Shown one piece after another: positions 14,641 to 22,700 of a DNA stretch of 32,705 nt. The stretch comes from Fumia sp045615345. Lineage in GTDB: Bacteria; Bacillota; Clostridia; Oscillospirales; Ruminococcaceae. The stretch lies in assembly GCA_045615345.1 (NCBI GenBank), contig JAZLER010000029.1:1-32705 (forward strand), written 5' to 3'. The first letter of the stretch is position 1. Each line of letters begins with the position of its first letter. Below the pieces are notes generated by a model. It ran no database searches and was not told where the DNA came from. It worked only from the letters and a program-made list of their open reading frames with translations. Both the position numbers and the translations under genes were made by a program.

Positions 14641-15669
14641 ATGAATATGGATTTCAAACGCAAATTACCTATACCTATGGATATAAAAGCTCAGTACCCT
14701 ATTACCCCTGAAGTTGAGGCTATAAAAGCAAAAAGAGACGAAGAAATCAAAGCAATATTTGAAGGTAAAGATGACAGATTTGTGCTTATCATAGGTCCCT
14801 GTTCGGCTGACCATGATGACAGCGTTATTGATTATATTTCAAGACTCAGAGGGGTTCAGGAAAAGGTTTCCGATAAAATTCTTATCATCCCGAGAATTTA
14901 TACCAACAAGCCGAGAACAACCGGTGATGGCTACAAAGGTATGCTCCATCAGCCCGACCCCAACAAAGAATCCGATATGCTCAAAGGCGTTGTTGCTATC
15001 AGAAATCTCCACCTTCGCGCTATAAAAGAAACAGGTTTCACCTGTGCTGATGAAATGCTTTACCCTGAAAATTACAGATATTTATCCGATTTACTCTCTT
15101 ATGTTGCAATCGGTGCAAGGTCTGTTGAAAACCAGAAGCATCGCCTGACTGCAAGTGGCCTTGACATTCCCGTAGGTATGAAAAATCCCACTGCAGGCGA
15201 CATTTCTGTAATGATGAACTCAATTACAGCAGGTCAGCACTCTCACACCTTTATTTACAGAGGTTGGGAAGTTGAAAGTAAGGGTAACCCCCTGACACAC
15301 GCAATACTCAGAGGTTATGTAAACAAACATGGTCAGTCAATGCCCAACTATCATTACGAAGACCTCATTCACCTTGCAGAAGTATATGAAAAATCAGGCC
15401 TTGCAAATCCCGGAGTTATCATTGATACAAACCACGCAAACTCAGGTAAAAAATGGATGGAACAGCCGAGAATTGCAAAAGAAGTTCTTCACAGTTGCCG
15501 TCATAACAACGACATCAATAAGCTCGTTAAGGGTCTTATGATCGAAAGCTATATCGAAGACGGTGCACAGAAGCCCGAGGAATGCATTTACGGAAAATCC
15601 ATTACCGACCCTTGCCTCGGCTGGGAAAAAACAGAAAAACTTATCTACGATTTAGCTGATGTTCTTTAA
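14641..15669 (+). CDS. 3-deoxy-7-phosphoheptulonate (DAHP) synthase, class I (AroF/G/H type)
   Basis: The protein has 342 residues and starts after CTGGAGG. The barrel signatures of the E. coli AroFGH-type enzymes are present: IGPCSADHDD, PRTTGDGYKG, PENYRYLSDL, ARSVENQKHR, GMKNPTAGD and DTNHANSGK. The metal ligands are expected from the Cys of GPCS, the His of DTNHAN and a late Asp. It condenses phosphoenolpyruvate and erythrose 4-phosphate, the first step of the shikimate pathway. The N-terminal extension that carries aromatic feedback in this class is present. It is the last gene of the operon, followed by a terminator. Confidence 0.94.
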   Translation: MNMDFKRKLPIPMDIKAQYPITPEVEAIKAKRDEEIKAIFEGKDDRFVLIIGPCSADHDDSVIDYISRLRGVQEKVSDKILIIPRIYTNKPRTTGDGYKGMLHQPDPNKESDMLKGVVAIRNLHLRAIKETGFTCADEMLYPENYRYLSDLLSYVAIGARSVENQKHRLTASGLDIPVGMKNPTAGDISVMMNSITAGQHSHTFIYRGWEVESKGNPLTHAILRGYVNKHGQSMPNYHYEDLIHLAEVYEKSGLANPGVIIDTNHANSGKKWMEQPRIAKEVLHSCRHNNDINKLVKGLMIESYIEDGAQKPEECIYGKSITDPCLGWEKTEKLIYDLADVL

Positions 15670-15670
15670 T

Positions 15671-15712
15671 AAAAAAAGCGATGTAACTAAATGTTACATC
15701 GCTTAATTTATT
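15671..15712. terminator. Bidirectional terminator after the aromatic operon
   Basis: AAGCGATGTAAC pairs with GTTACATCGCTT around a short loop and is flanked by an A run and a T-rich stretch. The minus-strand phosphoribosyltransferase stops at 15711. Confidence 0.88.
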
Positions 15713-16247
15713 ATTTAAAAAACAACGGAAGCTTTTCGAGGAAGATTATGTCATCGCGTTCAGCGGCATCGCCTTCTGCCAGAACAGCAACTTTACCTGC
15801 AATCTTTCCTCCTGCTTTTTCCACAAGAGTTTCCAAAGCCTTCAGGGATTCGCCTGTACTGATTACATCATCAACGATAAGTACTCTTTTACCATTAAGA
15901 CGGTCTATATCTTCCTGACCTAAATAAAGTTTCTGTGAACCTTTTGTGGTAATGGAGTTTACTTCTACCTCGATAGGGTTAATGGTGTAAACCTTGATAC
16001 CCTTTCGCGCAACAACATAGTTTTTACCCGACTGGCGTGACATCTCGTAAGCAAGCGGAATACCCTTTGACTCAGCAGTAATCAAAACATCATATTCGGG
16101 TGCTCTTTTGATAAGTTCCTTGGCAGTGGCAATTGTAAGCTCTACATCAGAAAACATAATCAAAGCGGCAATATCAAGATTTTCACTTACCTCACAAAGC
16201 GGAAGATATCTTGTAAGGCCCGCTATTTTTATTTCATAATAATTCAT
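15711..16247 (-). CDS. Adenine phosphoribosyltransferase-like protein
   Basis: The protein has 178 residues and starts after AGAGGTG. The PRPP-binding motif VLIVDDVISTGES lies at about 120-132. The family hood region ESKGIPLAYEMSRQSGKNYVVARK resembles Apt (flexible loop and base-recognition segment). It should transfer a ribosyl phosphate from PRPP to a purine base, most likely adenine, though related regulators and xanthine enzymes share the fold. It is the last gene of the alaS-HIT-PRT operon, 14 bp after the HIT gene. Confidence 0.85.
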   Translation of the reverse strand: MNYYEIKIAGLTRYLPLCEVSENLDIAALIMFSDVELTIATAKELIKRAPEYDVLITAESKGIPLAYEMSRQSGKNYVVARKGIKVYTINPIEVEVNSITTKGSQKLYLGQEDIDRLNGKRVLIVDDVISTGESLKALETLVEKAGGKIAGKVAVLAEGDAAERDDIIFLEKLPLFFK

Positions 16248-16261
16248 TTAAAACACCTCTG

Positions 16262-16600
16262 TTATCCGGGAGGCCAGGAAAGCATTCTTCCTGCGAGGAC
16301 ATGAAAATGAAGATGTCCCACAGTCTGACCGCCTTCTTCTCCGCAGTTTGCAACAACGCGATAGCCTTTTTCAAGTTTAAGTTCTTTTGCAAGGTTTGCA
16401 ATAACTGAATAGATATGGCCTACGATTAATTCGTCAGCTTCAGTAATTTCAGAGGGTGCCGAAATATGTTTTTTCGGCACTACTAAGAAATGCACAGGAG
16501 CTTTGGGGTCGATATCGTAAAAAGCGTAAACCTTTTCGTCCTCATAAATCTTTTTACTCGGAATTTCACCTGCAATAATTTTGCAAAAAAGACAATCCAT
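16262..16600 (-). CDS. HIT-family nucleotide hydrolase (Hint-like)
   Basis: The protein has 112 residues from ATG 16600 (MDCLFCKII, the conserved start); a tandem ATG directly before it overlaps the binding site GAGGTGAT. The histidine triad HLHFHVL lies near the C-terminus, and a zinc-type N-terminal CxxC is present (C3, C6). This family hydrolyses nucleoside phosphoramidates and adenylyl-lysine. It lies just downstream of alaS and may clean up aminoacyl-adenylate by-products (inference). The C-terminal end, MLSWPPG, matches Hint proteins. Confidence 0.93.
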   Translation of the reverse strand: MDCLFCKIIAGEIPSKKIYEDEKVYAFYDIDPKAPVHFLVVPKKHISAPSEITEADELIVGHIYSVIANLAKELKLEKGYRVVANCGEEGGQTVGHLHFHVLAGRMLSWPPG

Positions 16601-16611
16601 CATATCACCTC

Positions 16612-19236
16612 TTAAAGCTGTGATTTAACAAGGTCACAAACCATGCTGAGTGCATCAGCAACCAATGCCTTATCACCAACACCTGCCATAGCAGAATCGG
16701 GGCGTCCGCCACCTTTACCGCCTGTCTTCATAGCAACTTCTTTTACAATCTTGCCTGCGTGAACACCTTTCTTAACAGCTTCTTCACCAACAACACAAAG
16801 GAAGTTCTGTTTGTCACCGCCGCACAAAACTGCACAAGCGAGTTTGTTTGTATCCTTAATCTTGTCGCCCAAAGTTCTCAAAGCATCAACACCGATATTT
16901 CCTACATCAGCGGCAATAACAGAAATGCCATCTACATCTTTTGCATCTTTGAGAAGTTCATCAAGCTGACCGCTTGCCATCTTGCTGTTAAGCATTGCAA
17001 TTTCACGGTCTTTTTCCTTGATTTCATTAAGGAGTGCTTCAGCACGGTTGAGAATTTCAGCGGGAGTTGTTTTCAAAACATTTGCGATTTCAAGCAAATT
17101 ACTGTGATTCTTCTCAAAAAGTTTTATAAAGCCATCACCTGTAACAGCTTCAATTCTTCTTACACCTGCCGCAACAGAGCTTTCAGAAACTACTCTGAAA
17201 AGTCCCAACTCACCTGTGTTCTTAACATGAGTACCACCGCAGAGTTCTGTGGAGTAATCGCCCACTTCAACAATTCTTACAGTTTCACCATATTTTTCGC
17301 TAAAGAGTGCCATAGCGCCTTTTTCTTTAGCTGTATCCATATCTGTTTCGTAATTGAGAACAGGGATACATTCCATAATTTTAGCATTGATTTCATCTTC
17401 AACGCGTTTTACTTCGTTTGCAGAAACAGGTTCAAAATGAGTAAAGTCGAAACGAACTGCGTCTTCGTTTACAAGCTGACCTGCCTGGTGTACATGGTCA
17501 CCGAGAACATTTCTTAATGCTGCCTGCAAAAGATGAGCTGCAGTATGGTTTCTCATAATGGACTTACGGCGGTTTTCTTCAGTAGATGCCACAACAGCCT
17601 CACCATTTGTCAAGGTACCATCTTCAAGGTGTCCGATATGGATAACCTGACCTGAAGGGAGCTTTTTCATCTCCTCAACATACATAACTCCGTTAGCACC
17701 TTTGATAACACCCTTGTCGGAAACCTGACCACCACTTTCTGTATAAAAAGGAGTTTTGTTCAGGAGAACAATTACTTCACCTTCGGAAGTAGCCATATCA
17801 CAGGGTTTACCGTCAACAAGCAAAGCTTCGATTTTAGCATCACAGGAAAGAGCTGTGTAACCCATAAATTCTGTTTCAATTTCAGGAAGTTCCAATGTTT
17901 CGGATTCCCAGGAAGAACCTGCTTTTGCACGATGGCTTTCTCTTGCGCGTTCACGCTGTTCTTTCATAAGAGCATCAAATTCATCTCTGTCGATAACAAG
18001 ACCTTTTTCTGCAACAATTTCTTCTGTAAGGTCAATCGGGAATCCGTAAGTATCGTAAAGCTTGAATGCCTCATCGGAGGGGAATTTGTCTTCGCCCTTA
18101 TTAACTGTTTCATCGATAAGGTCTTTAAGCATATCCATACCTTTACCGATAGTTTTATTGAATGCTTCTTCTTCGTTTTTAACAACCTTTTTAACATATT
18201 CTGCTTTTTCCAAAAGTTCGGGATAAGCAGATTCGTTTTCTTTTGCAACAGTATCAACAACCTTGTAAAGGAAAGGTTCATTTACATTAAGGAGTCTGCC
18301 GTGACGGGCAGCGCGTCTGAGCAAACGGCGAAGCACATAGCCTCTGCCTTCGTTGGAAGGAGAAACGCCGTCAGCAATCATAAATGTTGTACTTCTGATG
18401 TGGTCGGTGATAACACGCAAAGAAATGTCAGTTTTTTCGTTTTCTTTATATGTTACTTTTGCAATCTGAGAAATATGCTTCATAATGTTCTGCACTGTGT
18501 CAACTTCAAAGAGGTTGTCAACACCCTGCATAATACAAGCAAGTCTTTCAAGGCCCATACCTGTATCGATATTGGGTTTTGCCATTCTTTCGTAATGACC
18601 GTTGCCATCGTGGTCGAACTGGCTGAAAACGAGATTCCAGAACTCAACAAAGCGGTCACATTCGCAACCTACTTTACAGTCGGGAGAACCACAGCCGTGT
18701 TCAACACCACGGTCAAAGTAAATTTCGGAACAAGGACCGCAAGGACCGCTACCATGTTCCCAGAAGTTATCTTCTTTGCCAAGACGAACAATTCTCTCAG
18801 GGGGAATTCCTACCTGTTTTGTCCATACATCGAATGTTTCATCATCTTCTTCGTAAATGGAAATCCAGAGTCTGTCTTTGGGGAGTTCCAGAACTTCTGT
18901 GATAAATTCCCAAGCCCATGCAGTAGCTTCGTTTTTGAAGTAATCTCCAAATGAGAAGTTACCGAGCATTTCAAAATAAGTACCGTGTCTTGCAGTTTTT
19001 CCTACTCTCTCGATATCAGGAGTACGGATACATTTCTGGCAGGTTGTAACTCTCTTGTTAGGAGGAGTTGCCTGACCTAAGAAATACTTTTTAAGAGGCG
19101 CCATACCTGAGTTTATGAGCAAAAGGCTCTTATCTCCCTGAGGAATCAGGGGAAAACTCGGCAAACGGGTATGCGCTTTGCTTTCAAAAAAGCTTAAGTA
19201 CATTTCGCGCAAATCATTAAGACCTGTCCATTTCAT
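16612..19236 (-). CDS. alaS: Alanyl-tRNA synthetase
   Basis: The protein has 874 residues. I chose ATG 19236 (MKWTGLNDLREMYLSFF, the usual start) with GGAAG upstream; the longer open frame overlaps the T-box. The class II aminoacylation domain occupies about 1-240 (motif 2 TYFEMLGNFSFGDYFK; zinc-like CGSPDCKVGCEC). The tRNA-recognition domain follows, then the editing domain from about 550 with HTAAHLLQAAL and CGGTHVKNTGELG zinc ligands. The C-terminal DHHA1 domain ends with the GGGRPDSAMAG motif. It charges tRNA-Ala and edits Ser/Gly mischarges. It is regulated by the GCC T-box upstream and co-transcribed with the HIT and PRT genes. Confidence 0.97.
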   Translation of the reverse strand: MKWTGLNDLREMYLSFFESKAHTRLPSFPLIPQGDKSLLLINSGMAPLKKYFLGQATPPNKRVTTCQKCIRTPDIERVGKTARHGTYFEMLGNFSFGDYFKNEATAWAWEFITEVLELPKDRLWISIYEEDDETFDVWTKQVGIPPERIVRLGKEDNFWEHGSGPCGPCSEIYFDRGVEHGCGSPDCKVGCECDRFVEFWNLVFSQFDHDGNGHYERMAKPNIDTGMGLERLACIMQGVDNLFEVDTVQNIMKHISQIAKVTYKENEKTDISLRVITDHIRSTTFMIADGVSPSNEGRGYVLRRLLRRAARHGRLLNVNEPFLYKVVDTVAKENESAYPELLEKAEYVKKVVKNEEEAFNKTIGKGMDMLKDLIDETVNKGEDKFPSDEAFKLYDTYGFPIDLTEEIVAEKGLVIDRDEFDALMKEQRERARESHRAKAGSSWESETLELPEIETEFMGYTALSCDAKIEALLVDGKPCDMATSEGEVIVLLNKTPFYTESGGQVSDKGVIKGANGVMYVEEMKKLPSGQVIHIGHLEDGTLTNGEAVVASTEENRRKSIMRNHTAAHLLQAALRNVLGDHVHQAGQLVNEDAVRFDFTHFEPVSANEVKRVEDEINAKIMECIPVLNYETDMDTAKEKGAMALFSEKYGETVRIVEVGDYSTELCGGTHVKNTGELGLFRVVSESSVAAGVRRIEAVTGDGFIKLFEKNHSNLLEIANVLKTTPAEILNRAEALLNEIKEKDREIAMLNSKMASGQLDELLKDAKDVDGISVIAADVGNIGVDALRTLGDKIKDTNKLACAVLCGGDKQNFLCVVGEEAVKKGVHAGKIVKEVAMKTGGKGGGRPDSAMAGVGDKALVADALSMVCDLVKSQL

Positions 19237-19272
19237 TTTAAAAAACTTCCTTTCGAAATTAATATACAAAAC

Positions 19273-19311
19273 AAAAAACACTTCGCCCCATAACAAAGAA
19301 GGGACGAAGTG
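19273..19311 (-). terminator. T-box attenuator terminator of alaS
   Basis: On the minus strand CACTTCGTCCC pairs with GGGGCGAAGTG (11 bp with one G-U) and is followed by TTTTTT. Confidence 0.9.
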
Positions 19312-19501
19312 ATTACTCCGTGGTACCACCCAAATTGCAGAAAAATTCTGCCACTTAGTTCTCTTTAACGCAGAAAATACGCCGTTTCTTAGACGGGACT
19401 CCGAGATGGCTTGTAAAGGCGTTTAACAGATACCTTGCACCAATGGTATCCTCTCTGGAGAAAAACTCTCCCTTACTTATTCTCTTCACAGTCTTTAACC
19501 A
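19273..19501 (-). ncRNA. T-box leader of alaS, specifier GCC (alanine)
   Basis: The T-box sequence GGGUGGUACCACGG lies at 19318-19331 (minus strand). Stem I has a distal loop GAUACC-AUUGGUGCAA-GGUAUC, and the specifier loop holds GCC (19408-19410) in ACAAGCCAUCUCGGAG. GCC is an Ala codon, in agreement with alaS downstream. Stem I is short compared with the Phe leader. Confidence 0.93.
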
Positions 19502-19507
19502 AGTATA

Positions 19508-19536
19508 AGTATATCAAAATTAATTTTTCTTGTCAA
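19508..19536 (-). promoter_or_regulatory. Promoter of the alaS operon
   Basis: On the minus strand TTGACA (19531-19536) and TATACT (19508-19513) are separated by exactly 17 bp, a near-consensus promoter. Confidence 0.9.
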
Positions 19537-19546
19537 GGAAAAAATG

Positions 19547-19572
19547 AAAAGAGGTGCCGTTGCACCTCTTTT
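19547..19572. terminator. Terminator of the nanA operon
   Basis: AAAAGAGGTGC-cgtt-GCACCTCTTTT forms an 11-bp stem. On the minus strand it is followed by TTTTC and more T. It lies next to the minus-strand stop at 19574. Confidence 0.9.
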
Positions 19573-19573
19573 A

Positions 19574-20452
19574 TTATTTTACTTTTGCTATAAACGGAAT
19601 AATTTCCTTTTTGATAACTTCTTTTGCATCGTCAGAAAGCTCATTAAACGGTTTTCTGCAGTGGCCAAAATCAATACCAAGCTGATTTAAAACTTCCTTT
19701 TCGGCGTGCATTACGCCAAGTTTTATAAGCACAGTAATAATTCTGTTGGCTTCTTTTTGCATTTCCTGTGCCTTTTTTATTTCGCCATTTTTAAAGTACT
19801 CATAAATTTTCACAAACTTGTCTGCCATAAAGTTATAGGTACTGCCGATAGCACCATCAACGCCCATAGCAAGACCTGACAAAAACATCTCGTCATATCC
19901 GTTGTAGAAAATCTTATCGGGGAACGCGGTTTTGCACTGTTCAAGTGTAAAGAAATCGTTTGAAGTAAATTTAACTCCCAAAAACTTATCATCATTTAAA
20001 AAGCTTTCGATTTCGCCCTTGCCCATATTAACTCCCGAAAATGCGGGAATATGGTAAACAAGCATAGGAAGAGCCGATGCATCAGCAAGTCGGTTATAGT
20101 AGCCTTTTATCTCATCGAAACTAAACTTGAAGTAAAAAGGTGTAACCGAAGAAACCGCATCGTAACCGAGTTTATTGGCGTGTCTGCCTAATTCTTTTGC
20201 TTCGTTTTCGTTAAGAGAGCCGATATGTGCAATCAAGGTCTTATCGGGTGCTGATGCTTTTACAATCTCCATTACTTCTTTTCTTTCATCGGTATTTAAA
20301 AGAAAAGCTTCACCTGTACTGCCTGTTACATAAAAACCTGTAACGCCCATATCAACATTGTGTTTTACAAGTTGTTCAAGTGCTTTTGCGTTGATTTTGT
20401 CATTCCCGTCAAAGGGGGTTAAAAGTGCTGTAAAAATTCCATTAAACTTCAT
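19574..20452 (-). CDS. nanA: N-acetylneuraminate lyase
   Basis: The protein has 292 residues from ATG 20452 (MKFNGIFTALLTPF). It is a DapA/NanA TIM-barrel with all hallmarks of the NAL branch: YVTGSTGEAF (carboxylate-binding GSTGE 44-48), YHIPAFSGVNM with catalytic Tyr133, the Schiff-base Lys161 in GVKFTSND, and YNGYDEMFLSGLAMGVDGAIGSTYN, which matches E. coli NanA closely. It splits sialic acid into N-acetylmannosamine and pyruvate. It is co-transcribed 4 bp after the esterase gene, with a divergent AraC regulator. No nanK, nanE or sialic acid transporter lies in the window. Confidence 0.93.
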   Translation of the reverse strand: MKFNGIFTALLTPFDGNDKINAKALEQLVKHNVDMGVTGFYVTGSTGEAFLLNTDERKEVMEIVKASAPDKTLIAHIGSLNENEAKELGRHANKLGYDAVSSVTPFYFKFSFDEIKGYYNRLADASALPMLVYHIPAFSGVNMGKGEIESFLNDDKFLGVKFTSNDFFTLEQCKTAFPDKIFYNGYDEMFLSGLAMGVDGAIGSTYNFMADKFVKIYEYFKNGEIKKAQEMQKEANRIITVLIKLGVMHAEKEVLNQLGIDFGHCRKPFNELSDDAKEVIKKEIIPFIAKVK

Positions 20453-20456
20453 AATA

Positions 20457-21641
20457 TTACTCCATTCCAAAACATTTCTTTATTTGTTTTAATGCAGGTT
20501 CTTTCCAAAAGCCATGATTATCCACATCGATATAATGAATTTTGTCAAATTCCTCGGTGGTAAGACCGTAGTCCGCAGGTTTACCGGGATAGTTACGGCT
20601 TTTTTCATCAGCATACATCGGATAATAAGAAACAAGGAAATTCTCGGGAACACCAAGGATTTCATATGCCTTTTTCACTTTTTCTATGTAGTAATCAGCG
20701 CCACCCTCGGTGAGTGCCAGATGTTTCGGTGCTAATGCCGCACACAAATCAGGCCAGTCAAACCACTTGAATATTTCAGGAACAATATGCCAGTTACCGA
20801 TAGCATTTACCATATACTCAATATCATCATACTCGGTAAGGCATACATAGTTATGACGATGTTCACGAAGTGCATTGTTGAAAACAAGGCATTTGATATC
20901 ATCGCAGATTAGTGCCTGGAAAACTCCTGCCTCGGTGCCGAGAGAATGGGAAGAAATACCGATTCTGTCAGCATCAACATAGTCAAGACTTTTTATGAAC
21001 TCCATAATCTGCATTCTATAAAATACAGTCATACCAACATAGTTATATCCCTCCTGAAGATATCCGTAGCAAAGCTGTACACGGGTATATCCCAAAGGAC
21101 CTGTAACATCCATACCTGATTCTGCAGTTTCGGGGTTATCAAAAGCAAATGCTACCATTCCGTTTTTAACCATATCGTATGCCATAGCATTACGGGCTCC
21201 CGCCTCACTTGTAAAGTTACACATATGCTTTTCTTTTATAAGCGGTTCGCCTGCCAGTTCCTCTTTATTATAGCAGGAACCGGGATAACAAAGCACACCG
21301 GGAGCAGGATTTTCTTTGGTTGCAGTATCGGGAATCAGAATTAAAAATGGGATAACAAGATAATCATCAGGGTAATACTCCCATTTTTCAACAGTATATG
21401 TATCTCTCTTGACAGAGCTTATCTTTTTCGGTGCAGGCTGGGGAGAAGATTCAGGCATTTTAAGAATTTCGATTGCCTTTTCCTTTACCTTTTTCTGCCA
21501 CTCAAAAAATTCTTCGGGAGTCATATCGGGAGAAAACTCAAGTCCGAATTTCAGTTTTCTCATATGCTCCATATGAACTGCCCACGGCGAATAAACTCTG
21601 CCATCGGGTCTTTTGGATTTAAAATCGTCATAGGTCATCAT
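20457..21641 (-). CDS. Alpha/beta hydrolase, possible carbohydrate esterase
   Basis: The protein has 394 residues with GAGGTGAT before the ATG (a second ATG follows directly). It has an N-terminal helical leader (about 1-75) and then an alpha/beta hydrolase of the large acetyl-xylan-esterase-like or dienelactone-hydrolase-like type. The nucleophile elbow ISSHSLGTEAG (S-x-S-x-G) and a late DNHGFW supplying the catalytic His are visible. There is no signal peptide. Upstream of and coupled to nanA, it is best explained as removing O-acetyl groups from imported sialic acids, replacing a NanS-type enzyme. Another deacylase substrate cannot be excluded. Confidence 0.75.
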   Translation of the reverse strand: MMTYDDFKSKRPDGRVYSPWAVHMEHMRKLKFGLEFSPDMTPEEFFEWQKKVKEKAIEILKMPESSPQPAPKKISSVKRDTYTVEKWEYYPDDYLVIPFLILIPDTATKENPAPGVLCYPGSCYNKEELAGEPLIKEKHMCNFTSEAGARNAMAYDMVKNGMVAFAFDNPETAESGMDVTGPLGYTRVQLCYGYLQEGYNYVGMTVFYRMQIMEFIKSLDYVDADRIGISSHSLGTEAGVFQALICDDIKCLVFNNALREHRHNYVCLTEYDDIEYMVNAIGNWHIVPEIFKWFDWPDLCAALAPKHLALTEGGADYYIEKVKKAYEILGVPENFLVSYYPMYADEKSRNYPGKPADYGLTTEEFDKIHYIDVDNHGFWKEPALKQIKKCFGME

Positions 21642-21696
21642 AATATCACCTCTGATTTTTATTTTAATACAAATTTTTCTTAAATCAACCTAAATA

Positions 21697-21747
21697 TTGC
21701 TTTTATTTTTTACTGTGGTTGCTTTTTTCTTAAAAATATCGTATACT
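21697..21747 (+). promoter_or_regulatory. AraC gene promoter with TTGCTTTT direct repeats
   Basis: TTGCTT (21719-21724) and TATACT (21742-21747) are separated by 17 bp, predicting a start near 21754. The octamer TTGCTTTT occurs at 21697-21704 and again at 21719-21726, two helical turns apart. TTTTTCTTAAA also occurs twice (21674-21684 and 21724-21734). Such direct repeats are typical of AraC-type half sites between divergent genes. Confidence 0.55.
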
Positions 21748-21763
21748 CTTATTGGTGATTGAT

Positions 21764-22549
21764 ATGACAGATATAATTTACAGACAAAAAGGATTGGATG
21801 AACATTATAAACTTTTGCATAAAACAGAAAACAATATGATAATTTTCATTGAAAGCGGTAACGGCTCCATTGTGTGCAACGAAAAAAGTTACCCGTTAAA
21901 GCGTGGCATTTTATGTTTTATAGGTGCAGATAAATACCATTACACTATGCCCGAAATCCCCGATGAATATATAAGGAGCAAGATTTTTATTTCATCGGCG
22001 GATTTACTGAAAATCCTCTCATTTTTCCCGTATGAAACATCTTCCCTTTTCTCAGAAAACAATATAGTTTTTTCAAACCTTACTCCCGATGAGATTAACG
22101 AAACCGAAAATATTTTCAGGGAAATAAACACCTTTAAAAACTCAGATTACTTTGACGCAAACCTTATAAGTAATTTTACAAAGCTGCTTATTAAAATCCA
22201 CAAAAACTCAAAAAATACTGTTTCACAACCATCTTATTTTATCACCCGTGCTATTGAGTATATAAACGCAAATCTTACCGAAAGTCTTACTATTGATAAT
22301 ATTTGCAAAAAAATTCACGTCAGCAAGTACCACTTCTGCCGTGAATTCAAAAAAGCAACAGGCTTTACCGTGATGGATTATATTTTGAAAACCCGTATAG
22401 TTATTGCAAAAAGTCTTTTACAGGAAACAAAAAAATCAATAAGCGAGATAAGTGAAAACTGCGGTTTTTCAAGTATTTCGTACTTTTCCCGCGCATTCAA
22501 AAACGAAACATCATTTTCACCCTTAAAATACAGAAAACAAGTAGGCTAA
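21764..22549 (+). CDS. AraC-family transcriptional regulator (next to nanA)
   Basis: The protein has 261 residues. I chose ATG 21764 because the transcript is predicted to begin near 21754 and TGGTGAT precedes it. An N-terminal cupin-like sensor domain (about 10-130, LKRGILCFIGADKYHYTMPE) is followed by the two helix-turn-helix DNA-binding domain (from about 165: LTIDNICKKIHVSKYHFCREFK and ISEISENCGFSSISYFSRAF). Divergent to the esterase-nanA operon, it probably activates that operon in response to sialic acid or a related metabolite. The final codons (KQVG and the stop) lie inside the outer arm of the long palindrome at 22534-22700. Confidence 0.9.
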   Translation: MTDIIYRQKGLDEHYKLLHKTENNMIIFIESGNGSIVCNEKSYPLKRGILCFIGADKYHYTMPEIPDEYIRSKIFISSADLLKILSFFPYETSSLFSENNIVFSNLTPDEINETENIFREINTFKNSDYFDANLISNFTKLLIKIHKNSKNTVSQPSYFITRAIEYINANLTESLTIDNICKKIHVSKYHFCREFKKATGFTVMDYILKTRIVIAKSLLQETKKSISEISENCGFSSISYFSRAFKNETSFSPLKYRKQVG

Positions 22550-22700
22550 CGGTGCTTTCAGTTAGGTAGAAATCGGTTTTTCACGAATATTTGCTCTGCC
22601 TTATTGTCATAAAACCTTGTAAGACGTCAAGTCTTACAAGGTTTTATGACTTCAAGGCAAAACTATCACTAACTGAAGACGCCGAATGCCTACTTGTTTT
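22534..22700. repeat. 167-bp nested palindrome between convergent genes
   Basis: The outer arms AAAACAAGTAGGC (22534-22546) and GCCTACTTGTTTT (22688-22700) are perfect 13-bp inverted copies. CAGTTAG/CTAACTG and TGCCTT/AAGGCA follow inward. The centre is a perfect 20-bp inverted repeat (22606-22625 with 22631-22650) around GTCAA. The left middle segment is about 20 nt longer than the right. It overlaps the last codons of the AraC gene and abuts the stop of the glycoside hydrolase gene. It could be a small MITE-like element or an unusually long bidirectional terminator; it has no long T run. Confidence 0.85.

Noticed and set aside
16759..17517. Plus-strand ORF of 252 codons
   Set aside because: It is antisense to alaS and shows no protein family features.
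17932..18954. Long plus-strand ORF of 340 codons
   Set aside because: It is antisense to alaS, whose motifs and length are unambiguous; its composition (Phe/Asn/Cys-rich) is that of a shadow frame.
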